The notes below the pieces were generated by a model, which did no database searches, was not told where the DNA came from, and saw nothing but the letters and a program-made list of their open reading frames with translations. Made by a program: the position numbers and the translations under genes. This document shows, piece by piece, positions 9,400 to 17,473 of a stretch of 53,496 bases of DNA (positions are counted from its first letter, which is position 1; every line of letters begins with the position of its first letter). This DNA is from Lachnospiraceae bacterium. GTDB taxonomy: Bacteria > Bacillota > Clostridia > Lachnospirales > Lachnospiraceae. The DNA is taken from contig JAFUJA010000024.1 in assembly GCA_017473905.1 (NCBI GenBank), positions 1-53,496 of the forward strand. The letters run 5' to 3'.

Positions 9400-10731
9400 T
9401 TAGAGAATAACACCTGCAATACCGCAAATAAGAGCAACTCCGTTTATCAGGGTTCGAATCCAGTAAACCCAGCTTTCTTCTTTTAGAAGTAATACTTTAT
9501 TCTCTGTTTGGTATCCCGGTCTGTTTACGTATATAAATCCTCCGATAAAAACAAGGAAAACCGCAAACAAAATATTATAGGCATAGATACCCACCGCATC
9601 CTTATACCAGAGACAAAATGGCAACGCACCTTCTATTCCGTCAAAAAGATATCTGCCGGAGAAAAACAATTCCTCGCAGGTAAGAAAATAAAACAGAAGA
9701 ATTCCCGCAATTCCGCATTCAATGATACCGTTAATATATCCGCGGTCTTTTTTTGCAAGCATAAAAAGATACAAAAACGGCACCAAATACACCGTGCGAT
9801 AAAAATCAAAACCGCAAAACCCGAACATAACAAGAAAAGGTACAATGATATAAAAGAGAATACTCTCCTTCTCATTTTTGCTGCCGTCATTTAAATATGC
9901 ACTGACGCAAACTACACCGTACGCAATAGCAAACAAAGAAACCGGCACAACGGAGACCGGTAATTCCGATGCCGTAAACAAAGCAAACAACCCTTCTGCG
10001 GGACCATAACTCATGGACTCTGCATACATAGGTGCGCCGATAAAGATCAATTTCTGCAGGAAATAAAACAATACGGTAAAAATGATTTGTCCGGCAGCCT
10101 TCCACAGTTTCTTTTCTTTTAAAAGAATGAGTGGAATGATTGCAAGCAAATAATACGGTTTTAACATGACAGAAATTCCCGCATAAATGAGGAACGATGT
10201 TTTTCTTCCCCTCATCAGCATATAAACCGCATACAAAAACGGAAGAATCACCAAAACATCATTTTGTCCGCCATAAGCAATTCCCCATAAAGCAAACGCT
10301 GAGGTAGCGCACATGTACACTGTCTTATTACATGCATTTTTATCATCACAGATTTCCCTTGCCACTCTTCCCGTAAAAGAAAGAATCAGCCCAAACACAC
10401 CAAGAATAAATGCCTTGGAATAGAGAAGCATCCACCAATGCTCCGTGATTGCAAGTCCGGCAAAACGCTGCAACGCCCATATGGGGAGATTCCAGATTGC
10501 CCAGGGCATATAAATCAGAATATCACTTCCCACCATTGCGTGAGGAAGATCATAAAGATTCCTTGCACTGTAAGCATAGTACTCCCTGAAAGTTCCGGTT
10601 TCCAGAAAAGTATCCCAGATGTTAACAGTCCAGACCGTAAGGGTTTTTAAATCCATATAATAAAACAATACACATACTGCCAAAAAAACGGCAAAAGAAA
10701 TATAGAAAGATAGCTTAACCGATTTTTTCAT
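9400..10731 (-). CDS. polytopic membrane protein, GT-C/GT87-like glycosyltransferase
   Basis: The protein has about ten hydrophobic segments and short loops. The core segment GQNDVLVILPFLYAVYML, followed about 30 residues later by a membrane helix containing MLKPYYLLAIIPL, is the pattern of GT87/PIG-M-like GT-C transferases. These move a sugar from a polyprenyl-phosphate donor on the outer face of the membrane. Acidic residues in the first outer loop (around WDTFLETGTFREYYAYS) could be the catalytic site. The start is placed at MKKSVKLS because GGAAAAGAG lies at proper distance; an in-frame upstream ATG at 10776 would fall inside the pckA terminator hairpin. The acceptor is unknown. Confidence 0.6.
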   Translation of the reverse strand: MKKSVKLSFYISFAVFLAVCVLFYYMDLKTLTVWTVNIWDTFLETGTFREYYAYSARNLYDLPHAMVGSDILIYMPWAIWNLPIWALQRFAGLAITEHWWMLLYSKAFILGVFGLILSFTGRVAREICDDKNACNKTVYMCATSAFALWGIAYGGQNDVLVILPFLYAVYMLMRGRKTSFLIYAGISVMLKPYYLLAIIPLILLKEKKLWKAAGQIIFTVLFYFLQKLIFIGAPMYAESMSYGPAEGLFALFTASELPVSVVPVSLFAIAYGVVCVSAYLNDGSKNEKESILFYIIVPFLVMFGFCGFDFYRTVYLVPFLYLFMLAKKDRGYINGIIECGIAGILLFYFLTCEELFFSGRYLFDGIEGALPFCLWYKDAVGIYAYNILFAVFLVFIGGFIYVNRPGYQTENKVLLLKEESWVYWIRTLINGVALICGIAGVIL

Positions 10732-10763
10732 TTCTCTTTTCCTACTTTTATTTGAAAGAAATA

Positions 10764-10790
10764 AGGGCATGCACAAATGTACATGCCCTT
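10764..10790 (-). terminator. hairpin terminator behind pckA
   Basis: Perfect 9-bp arms AAGGGCATG (10764-10772) and CATGCCCTT (10782-10790) occur 14 bp after the pckA stop. The minus-strand tail ATTTCTTTC is only moderately T-rich, so readthrough into the membrane protein gene at 10731 is possible. Confidence 0.65.
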
Positions 10791-10803
10791 GAAAACTTCT
10801 TAA

Positions 10804-12510
10804 TTAGTTAAGTGCATCCACTAACTTCTGAACAGCCTGAAGTGCTTCATCGGGAAGCTTATCATAGCCTTCTTTCTTAGTAGCGAATCCCTGAACTGCA
10901 TCAACACGATTCTGCATAGCGCTCTTTAATGCAGCTTTGTAAGACTCATCTGCTAAGTTGGGAGTGAAATCAGCGGTCTTTCCGGACCAGTCATACATGA
11001 TTTCAACATCATCAAAGTTGCCCCACTTTTCAAATTTAGCCTTTCCTTCAACGATAGTTTCAAGAATTCCTAAAGTATCAGCAGGTTTAACCTTGGTTCC
11101 CATAAAGTCACCGGTGTTAACGATGTAGCAATCTACATTCTTTTCTTCTACTAACTTTTTGAACTTCTCATAATCGTTTACGAGAGGATAGGTTCTGAAG
11201 GGATTTGCATAAGGAACGATACGAAGTGCGTTCATATCTGTACCTGCTGCAACACGTTCTGCACTGGAGGTCTTGGTAGCAAGAGTTGCACCCATAACGG
11301 AAGCAAGTGCTGCACCTTTTAACTTCACTACAGGGGGAATGGTAGGATCCTTCATAATCCAGAAGATAGCATTAACGGGAGCGTCAATCTTATCTACACG
11401 GTTAGGTGACCATAATTTAGACTTAATTGCACGTCCGTTACCATTTCTGATATCTTCTGTTACAAGCTGAAGTTTGCCGTTCTCATCAAGAGTTGCAGAG
11501 CAGTTCTGTGCAGAAAGAAGATATTCATTGTCAGGACATCCTGTAGGATAATCTGCTGTCTTGTCAAAGTAAGTAGGCTCCAAAGCTACGGAAGCACAGG
11601 TATCTGTATTGATAATGAAAGCATCATCATGTAAAACAGTGATGGGATACTTTCCGCCGTGCTTAGCATGTGTAAGAGTAGACTTACCGGAACCTGATAA
11701 TCCGTATACGGAAGCTACGAACTTGGATCCATCAGCAAGTGTGTACTCTTTCTGTCCACCGTGGCAAGCTGCATAACCGTTTCTGTTAGCAAGCGCCCAA
11801 GCCATTGTAAGAGTACCTTTCTTGTGCTCACCAAAGTATCTCATACCAAGAATTGCTGCGCAGTTCTGGTTGGTATCGAAATAGCAAAGAGTCAAAGGAT
11901 CGCTTAAGCAGCTGTAATCAACGTCAGGTCTGTTTCCGGGTACCCACTGGGGATCGGAGAAGATGTAGATGTCAGGCTCATTTCCGTTACCAACAGGCTT
12001 GGAATTCTTGTACATCTTAACATATTCATCAGACATATACTGGAAGTTGATCATCCAGTTGTAAAGGATATTCTCTTCGCCTTCGGGAATAAGAAGGTGA
12101 GCTTTTACCATGAATTCAGGATCAAGACCTACGAAACACTCTGCATGATACATGGTTTTCCAACGTGTCTCATAAACAGCATCCATAACTACTTTATCAA
12201 GTTTTGCTTCATCCACACCGGGTTCGCCTTTGATACGACGAGCTGCTGCATAACGACCGGTTACGGCACCATCATTGAAAAGCAAAACCTTAGCATCTTT
12301 TTCAAGACCGAAAGTTTCACCATCTTTTACAGGCATATCTGTAACGATGGTTCCGGGTGAATTCTTTGCTAATTCATAAGCTTCCTTAAGGGTATTCACT
12401 TTCACTACGTTGTTTCCGTAAAATGCTGCCTCGATAATGGAACGGGTCTTAGAGAAACCAACCTTACCTGCACCAATTTCGGAAATCGGATAATAAGCTT
12501 TTGTTGACAT
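10804..12510 (-). CDS. pckA: phosphoenolpyruvate carboxykinase (ATP)
   Basis: The enzyme interconverts oxaloacetate plus ATP with PEP, CO2 and ADP. In fermenting Clostridia it often runs toward oxaloacetate. The 568-residue protein has the kinase-1a P-loop GLSGSGKSTLTHAKHGG and the metal/Walker-B segment VLHDDAFIINTDTCASVALE. It also has the substrate loop of ATP-type enzymes (LKGAALASVMGATLATKTSSAER) and MNALRIVPYANPFRTYPLVND. It is about 30 residues longer than the Escherichia coli enzyme, partly at the N-terminus. The ATG follows AAGGAGGACGTAATA. It has its own promoter and is monocistronic or leaks into the membrane protein gene. Confidence 0.95.
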   Translation of the reverse strand: MSTKAYYPISEIGAGKVGFSKTRSIIEAAFYGNNVVKVNTLKEAYELAKNSPGTIVTDMPVKDGETFGLEKDAKVLLFNDGAVTGRYAAARRIKGEPGVDEAKLDKVVMDAVYETRWKTMYHAECFVGLDPEFMVKAHLLIPEGEENILYNWMINFQYMSDEYVKMYKNSKPVGNGNEPDIYIFSDPQWVPGNRPDVDYSCLSDPLTLCYFDTNQNCAAILGMRYFGEHKKGTLTMAWALANRNGYAACHGGQKEYTLADGSKFVASVYGLSGSGKSTLTHAKHGGKYPITVLHDDAFIINTDTCASVALEPTYFDKTADYPTGCPDNEYLLSAQNCSATLDENGKLQLVTEDIRNGNGRAIKSKLWSPNRVDKIDAPVNAIFWIMKDPTIPPVVKLKGAALASVMGATLATKTSSAERVAAGTDMNALRIVPYANPFRTYPLVNDYEKFKKLVEEKNVDCYIVNTGDFMGTKVKPADTLGILETIVEGKAKFEKWGNFDDVEIMYDWSGKTADFTPNLADESYKAALKSAMQNRVDAVQGFATKKEGYDKLPDEALQAVQKLVDALN

Positions 12511-12537
12511 ATTATTACGTCCTCCTTAAATATAATT

Positions 12538-12572
12538 TGAATCATGATTCTCCTATTAAATGAAACATGATT
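12538..12572 (-). repeat. two direct repeats TGAAnCATGATT in the pckA leader
   Basis: TGAATCATGATT (12538-12549) and TGAAACATGATT (12561-12572) match at 11 of 12 positions and start 23 bp apart, about two helical turns, in the transcribed leader just ahead of the pckA ribosome site. Further CATGAT hexamers occur at 12665 and 12682. They could be an operator, but no regulator can be named. Confidence 0.45.
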
Positions 12573-12607
12573 TATTTCCTCTATGTATGTAATCATACAC
12601 CTTACAT

Positions 12608-12636
12608 ATTATCGCAAAACAACTTCCAAAAGTCAA
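12608..12636 (-). promoter_or_regulatory. pckA: promoter of pckA
   Basis: Minus-strand TTGACT (12631-12636) and GATAAT (12608-12613) with 17-bp spacing. The predicted start near 12601 leaves a leader of about 90 nt containing the TGAAnCATGATT repeats. Confidence 0.65.
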
Positions 12637-12679
12637 TAATTATCAACTTTTTTTACAAAATATTCATGATTTTGATATG

Positions 12680-14512
12680 TCATGATATTTCCGGCCACAT
12701 ATCGGTTTCTTTCTTCAACCACTTCCGTTCTTCTTCCGATAAAAAGGGAGAAATATTTTTATATACCATTTGCTGGTATTCAAACAATTGCCCCATCGCC
12801 TCAGCAGTCAGAAATTCTTTTAGAATAAGACGCATATCCACAGGAACGAAGGTGAGCGGTTCAAAGCTTAGGAATCTGCCATCCCCGTTTTCAAAGCACT
12901 CCGTACAAAGCAAAATATTTTCCATACGGATGCCGTATTTTCCTTCCAGATATACGCCGGGTTCATCGGATACAACCATTCCCGGTTCAAAAGGCGTTTT
13001 TCCCGCGACACCGACACCACGCATACGGATTGCCTGAGGACCTTCATGCACATTTAACATAAAACCGATACCGTGTCCGGTGCCGCATTTATAATCAGAA
13101 CCGATTTCCCACAACGGGCCACGGGCAAGAATGTCCAGATTCATGCCTGTACAACCATACATAAATTTGCAATTCTGTAATGCAAGCATACCTCTGGTAA
13201 CTCTTGTAAAATGCTCTTTTATTTCCTCAGACACCTCACCGATGGCAACAGTACGGGTAACATCTGTCGTTCCGCCTTTATATTGTCCCCCGGAATCTAA
13301 AAGAAATACATTTCCATCCTGTAGTACAACAGGATGGTCCCGGTCAGGTTCGTAATGCATCATTGCTGCATTGGCACCATATGCCGCAATCGTCGAAAAA
13401 GACAAATCCGTAAACTCCGGAATTTCACTCCGCAAAGCATCCATTTTATCTGCAGCTTCCGTTTCCGTCACGCTTCCGGCCGGCTGTTTGGAAAGCCAAC
13501 ATAAAAATTTGCAGACTGCAGCACTGTCTTTTAAATAAATCTCCTTCATTGCCTTCAGTTCAGCTTCATCTTTCACGGCCTTACGCAAAGAAACCCCCGC
13601 ATCTCCGTCAACCCATTTTATGTTCTTATCCTTTAAAACTTCTACAAGATATGCGCTTAAGTCTCCGAAACTTGTTAAAATCTTTTTACCATTGCACTTC
13701 TCTCCGATTACCTCTTCCAGATTTCCGTAATCTTCCAGAATAATTTCTTCTTTCCGGCAATAGGCTTCCAACTCGGGAGTAATTGCCTGTTTATGAATAA
13801 AAAGAACCTTTTCCCACGGTGTAATCAGCACATAGGAAAATGCCACCGGATTGTGAGGAATATCACACCCTCGGATATTCATAAGCCACATGTTTGCGTC
13901 CAGAGAAGAACTTAAAAACATATGTGCATTCTTATTTCCCAGTTCTTCACATACATCCTCTGCTTTTTCTTTTACCGTTTTACCGTAAAAGCATTCCTGC
14001 AAGACGCGAACCGGCTTTGCTTCCAAGGTTCGGAACGCAGGCAAATCTTCCGTTTTCAGGAGTACTTCCCTTGCAAAATCTTTTTTTATTATAAGGGAAT
14101 ACTCCCTGTAATTATCTTCCATCACATCTTTCAGAAGGGAGATACGCTCATGTGAGATATAACTGCCGTCCACGCCGATACGGGGATTCTTCACATCGCA
14201 CTCCCCGAGATAATCAAATAGCGTCGGAACACCTTTTTCCCCCTGTCTCATTAAAAGAATTCCGGTGCCTTCCAGTTCTTTAGCAGCCTGGACAAAATAT
14301 CTGCCGTCCGTCCAAAGTCTGGCTTCCTCTCTTCCCACCAGTAAAATACCGTTAGAGCCTGTAAAACCGCTGTATGCGGTACGTAATTTATAGTATTCCC
14401 CCACATATTCCGAATTGTGACAATCGCCGTCAGAAAGAAAAAAATAATCCATTCCCTCCTCCGTCATTGCATTTCGTAAAGCTTCAAGCCGTTTTATGAT
14501 TGTTTTTTTCAT
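12680..14512 (-). CDS. M24-family Xaa-Pro aminopeptidase
   Basis: This is a 610-residue aminopeptidase P-type enzyme that removes N-terminal residues before proline. It needs two metal ions and is cytosolic, with no signal peptide. It has the long two-creatinase-domain N-terminal half seen in eukaryote-like and clostridial APP (opening ALRNAMTEEGMDYFFLSDGD). The C-terminal pita-bread catalytic domain has its ligands: FLLDSGGQYKGGTTDVTRTV (two Asp), GCGTGHGIGFMLNVHEGP (His) and SDEPGVYLEGKYGIRMENIL (two Glu). The C-terminal extension ends near PEIS. Start site AAGGGAG. It precedes pckA on the same strand, but pckA has its own promoter. Confidence 0.92.
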   Translation of the reverse strand: MKKTIIKRLEALRNAMTEEGMDYFFLSDGDCHNSEYVGEYYKLRTAYSGFTGSNGILLVGREEARLWTDGRYFVQAAKELEGTGILLMRQGEKGVPTLFDYLGECDVKNPRIGVDGSYISHERISLLKDVMEDNYREYSLIIKKDFAREVLLKTEDLPAFRTLEAKPVRVLQECFYGKTVKEKAEDVCEELGNKNAHMFLSSSLDANMWLMNIRGCDIPHNPVAFSYVLITPWEKVLFIHKQAITPELEAYCRKEEIILEDYGNLEEVIGEKCNGKKILTSFGDLSAYLVEVLKDKNIKWVDGDAGVSLRKAVKDEAELKAMKEIYLKDSAAVCKFLCWLSKQPAGSVTETEAADKMDALRSEIPEFTDLSFSTIAAYGANAAMMHYEPDRDHPVVLQDGNVFLLDSGGQYKGGTTDVTRTVAIGEVSEEIKEHFTRVTRGMLALQNCKFMYGCTGMNLDILARGPLWEIGSDYKCGTGHGIGFMLNVHEGPQAIRMRGVGVAGKTPFEPGMVVSDEPGVYLEGKYGIRMENILLCTECFENGDGRFLSFEPLTFVPVDMRLILKEFLTAEAMGQLFEYQQMVYKNISPFLSEEERKWLKKETDMWPEIS

Positions 14513-14548
14513 CTATAAACTCCCTTACGCCTGATTTTTAATCATAAT

Positions 14549-14577
14549 ATCATATTCTATGACCAAATTGTGTGCAA
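14549..14577 (-). promoter_or_regulatory. promoter of the M24 aminopeptidase gene
   Basis: Minus-strand TTGCAC (14572-14577) and TATGAT (14549-14554) with 17-bp spacing. It is divergent from the citrate synthase promoter 35 bp away. Confidence 0.55.
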
Positions 14578-14610
14578 ATTATTAACTTTCTGTCAAATGA
14601 AATATTTTTC

Positions 14611-14640
14611 TTGTCATTGTACTTTTAATCATGGTACTAT
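14611..14640 (+). promoter_or_regulatory. gltA: promoter of citrate synthase gene
   Basis: TTGTCA (14611-14616) and TACTAT (14635-14640) with 18-bp spacing. The leader then holds a small GGTA/TACC hairpin and the AAAGGTGG ribosome site. Confidence 0.6.
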
Positions 14641-14692
14641 AGATTTGGTATCTTTTTACCAACACTAGACCATAATAGAAAGGTGGAACACA

Positions 14693-16057
14693 ATGGAATA
14701 TAATAAATACTGCGAAATCACACCCGATATTATTCGTTTAGCGAATATGTGTGGAGAAGTCGGTGTTATCGACACTGAACTTTTTACCAAATATGAAGTG
14801 AAAAGAGGATTACGAGACTTAAACGGTAAAGGTGTATTGGCAGGTCTTACACACATCTCCGACGTAAGAGCCAATAAACTGGTTAACGGCGAGCAGATTC
14901 CTACTCACGGCGAATTATTTTATCGTGGTTACAATGTAAAAAACCTTGTAAAAGGTTTTGCGGATGAAGAACGTTTCGGTTTTGAAGAAATCACTTATCT
15001 TCTTCTGTTCGGAAAACTTCCTTCCATGACAGAACTTGAAAACTTCAAAAAAATACTTGCGGGATATCGTACACTTCCCACAAGCTTCGTAAGAGACATT
15101 ATCATGAAAGCTCCCAGCAAGGATATGATGAATACCCTTGCACGAAGCGTACTTACTCTTTATTCCTATGATGACCGGGCAGATGATACTTCTCTTCCCA
15201 ATGTATTGAGACAGTCGCTGCAGTTAATCAGCCTTTTCCCCGAACTGGCAATTTACGGTTATCAGGCATATAGCCACTATCATGACGGAAATTCCCTGTT
15301 TATCCATTCTCCCCAGCCGGAGCTTTCCACAGCAGAGAATATTCTTTACATGCTTCGTCCCGACAGTAAATATACCCAGTTGGAAGCACAGCTTCTCGAT
15401 ATTGCACTGGTTCTTCATATGGAACACGGCGGCGGTAACAACTCAACCTTTACAACACATGTTGTAACCTCTACCCTTACGGATACCTATTCCGCCATTG
15501 CAGCAGCAATCGGCTCCTTAAAAGGCCCCCGTCACGGCGGTGCAAACATTAAGGTAGTTCAGATGTTTGAAGATATGAAAAAGGAAATTTCCGACTGGAA
15601 AGATGAAGATGCGGTAAGAGATTATTTAACTAGACTTTTACATAAGGATGCCTTTGATCATGCAGGCTTAATTTACGGTGTAGGTCATGCGATTTATTCC
15701 AAGTCTGACCCGAGAGCTGTTTTATTCAAGCAGTATGTGCAGGAATTATCCCAGGAAAAAGGACTTATGGCAGAATTTGAGCTTTATTCTCTCTGCGAAA
15801 GACTTGCTCCGGAAATCATTGCATCCGAACGTAAAATGTATAAAGGTGTAAGCATTAATGTGGACTTCTACTCCGGTTTCGTTTATAACATGCTTGGCCT
15901 TCCTCATGAGCTTTACACCCCTATGTTCGCCATTGCACGAATCGTAGGCTGGAGTGCACATCGTCTGGAAGAGCTTGCCAATAACGGTAAAATCATTCGT
16001 CCCGCTTATAAACCCATTATTACAGATATGGAATATACGGATATTTTTAACAGATAA
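14693..16057 (+). CDS. gltA: citrate (Si)-synthase-type enzyme
   Basis: The enzyme condenses acetyl-CoA with oxaloacetate to citrate, the entry of the oxidative branch toward glutamate in anaerobes. The 454-residue protein shows the family active-site segments MEHGGGNNSTFTTHVVTST (first catalytic His region), LKGPRHGGANIKVVQMFED and GVGHAIYSKSDPRAVLFKQY. A C-terminal region GVSINVDFYSGFVYNMLGLP carries the catalytic Asp. The long N-terminal extension (about 60 residues) is usual in the citrate/2-methylcitrate synthase group of Lachnospiraceae. 2-methylcitrate activity cannot be excluded from sequence. It is monocistronic on the + strand, with promoter and terminator at both ends, between two leftward units. 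Confidence 0.9.
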   Translation: MEYNKYCEITPDIIRLANMCGEVGVIDTELFTKYEVKRGLRDLNGKGVLAGLTHISDVRANKLVNGEQIPTHGELFYRGYNVKNLVKGFADEERFGFEEITYLLLFGKLPSMTELENFKKILAGYRTLPTSFVRDIIMKAPSKDMMNTLARSVLTLYSYDDRADDTSLPNVLRQSLQLISLFPELAIYGYQAYSHYHDGNSLFIHSPQPELSTAENILYMLRPDSKYTQLEAQLLDIALVLHMEHGGGNNSTFTTHVVTSTLTDTYSAIAAAIGSLKGPRHGGANIKVVQMFEDMKKEISDWKDEDAVRDYLTRLLHKDAFDHAGLIYGVGHAIYSKSDPRAVLFKQYVQELSQEKGLMAEFELYSLCERLAPEIIASERKMYKGVSINVDFYSGFVYNMLGLPHELYTPMFAIARIVGWSAHRLEELANNGKIIRPAYKPIITDMEYTDIFNR

Positions 16058-16064
16058 AAAACAC

Positions 16065-16095
16065 AAAACCTACGGTATCATAACCGTAGGTTTTT
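16065..16095. terminator. bidirectional terminator between gltA and the GGDEF gene
   Basis: Arms 16065-16076 and 16083-16094 pair over 12 bp around a 6-nt loop. T runs on the right (+ strand) and A runs on the left (T on the minus strand) allow use by both convergent genes. Confidence 0.85.
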
Positions 16096-16101
16096 ATATT
16101 T

Positions 16102-17457
16102 TTATTCACTTTTACTTCCGACAGCTTTGATGGAATACTCCAAGGCAATTCCCTCGTATTCATTCAGCTTCTCCCATGTATCACAGATACGTTTGGCAAT
16201 CTTCTCGCCGTTTTCACTGCTGACACTCATCAGAAGTACCACATACTGAAAACTACTGTACTGGGTTGTTACATCTCCCTGTCTCAAGGACACAACAATT
16301 GCTCTTTCCAGTTCAGTCATCGCCTTATTTAAAACTTCCGGCGAATGCTTATGACTTCCCTCATAGGTAAGTGTAAAAAGCAGCATCTGGGCAGTCTGAC
16401 CCGTACGGCCGATACTTCTGGAAATAAACTGGTAGATATGCTTGAAACCGTCATACTCTACCCGATACGCACCCTCTCTGGAACTGCGTTCCGACACAAC
16501 CTGCTCTAATTTATCCATATCAACAGAGCTGGAACTGTCTCCCACAACGGAAACCATTTCCCGTTCTCTTTCAAGACGATAAAAATAACAACCGTTTTTA
16601 CCGTTCTCTTTCACATGATAAAGAGCCTTATCCGCTTTCGAATACAAACTTTCAAAATCATATCCGTCAGAAGGCGCAAGCGCAACTCCGATGGAAAGAG
16701 TAACCGCAGTACCGTCTCCTACAATATCGGCAATTTCGCTCTCCATGCTACTGTTAACCATACCACAGTATTCACGAATTTCCTCCGCCGTATATTCCCC
16801 TTTCAGGAATACAACAAACTCATCTCCGCCGATTCTGGCCACAGCATCACGGGGTCCTATACTGTTCTGCAGAATCTCAGCAAAACGCACCAGAATACCG
16901 TCACCCATAATATGACCGTGAAGGTCGTTTATCATTTTAAAATTATCAATGTCAAAAATCAAAAATACGCCATCTTGTCCGCCGCCGTCAAAGAAGCGTT
17001 CAATGTCATCTTCCATGTACTTCCGATTCCAGAGCCCTGTAAGGGCATCTTTCCTGGAACTGACGGAAAGATTTTTACGTAAATTCTCAATCTGAAGAAT
17101 TTTATGTATCCGGCTTAACATAACCGTAGGATCAAAGGGTTTTGAAATAAAATCCATTGCTCCCATTTTAAGGCCTCTGATTTCACTTTCCTTCTGGTCT
17201 TCCACCGTAAGAAATACGACGGGAATATTCGCGGTATCCGGATTACTTTTAATAATCTCCAAAGTCTGGTAACCATCCATATCCGGCATACGTACATCAA
17301 GCAAAATAAGGTCCGGCTTCGCTTTTTTCAGAAAGTTAATCGCCTGTTCTCCGGATTTTGCCATGGAAAGCCTGAAGTGATTTTCCAACACTTCGGCAGC
17401 ACATTTTAAATTTGTCGTGACATCATCCACAATCAAAATATGTTTCATTTTATCCAT
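16102..17457 (-). CDS. response regulator with GGDEF diguanylate cyclase domain
   Basis: This is a 451-residue signalling protein. Residues 1-125 form a receiver domain with acidic pocket Asp11/Asp12, phospho-acceptor Asp54 (LILLDVRMPDMDG) and Lys107. Residues about 132-295 form a GGDEF domain with intact GGDEF at 210-214, which should make c-di-GMP. The product-inhibition I-site RxxD is not there: the corresponding residues are GPRD. Residues about 320-451 look like a second, degenerate GGDEF-like fold (LERAIVVSLRQGDVTTQYSS then FQYVVLLMS) that has lost the catalytic motif. No partner histidine kinase is adjacent. The gene starts 16 bp after thrC and is probably co-transcribed with it. Start site CGGAG. 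Confidence 0.88.
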   Translation of the reverse strand: MDKMKHILIVDDVTTNLKCAAEVLENHFRLSMAKSGEQAINFLKKAKPDLILLDVRMPDMDGYQTLEIIKSNPDTANIPVVFLTVEDQKESEIRGLKMGAMDFISKPFDPTVMLSRIHKILQIENLRKNLSVSSRKDALTGLWNRKYMEDDIERFFDGGGQDGVFLIFDIDNFKMINDLHGHIMGDGILVRFAEILQNSIGPRDAVARIGGDEFVVFLKGEYTAEEIREYCGMVNSSMESEIADIVGDGTAVTLSIGVALAPSDGYDFESLYSKADKALYHVKENGKNGCYFYRLEREREMVSVVGDSSSSVDMDKLEQVVSERSSREGAYRVEYDGFKHIYQFISRSIGRTGQTAQMLLFTLTYEGSHKHSPEVLNKAMTELERAIVVSLRQGDVTTQYSSFQYVVLLMSVSSENGEKIAKRICDTWEKLNEYEGIALEYSIKAVGSKSE

Positions 17458-17473
17458 ATTGTTCTCCGGTTTT

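Noticed and set aside
12405-12596. Short 63-residue frame overlapping the pckA start
   Set aside because: It lies in another frame over the conserved N-terminus of pckA, and its sequence resembles no protein; pckA has the clear ribosome site.
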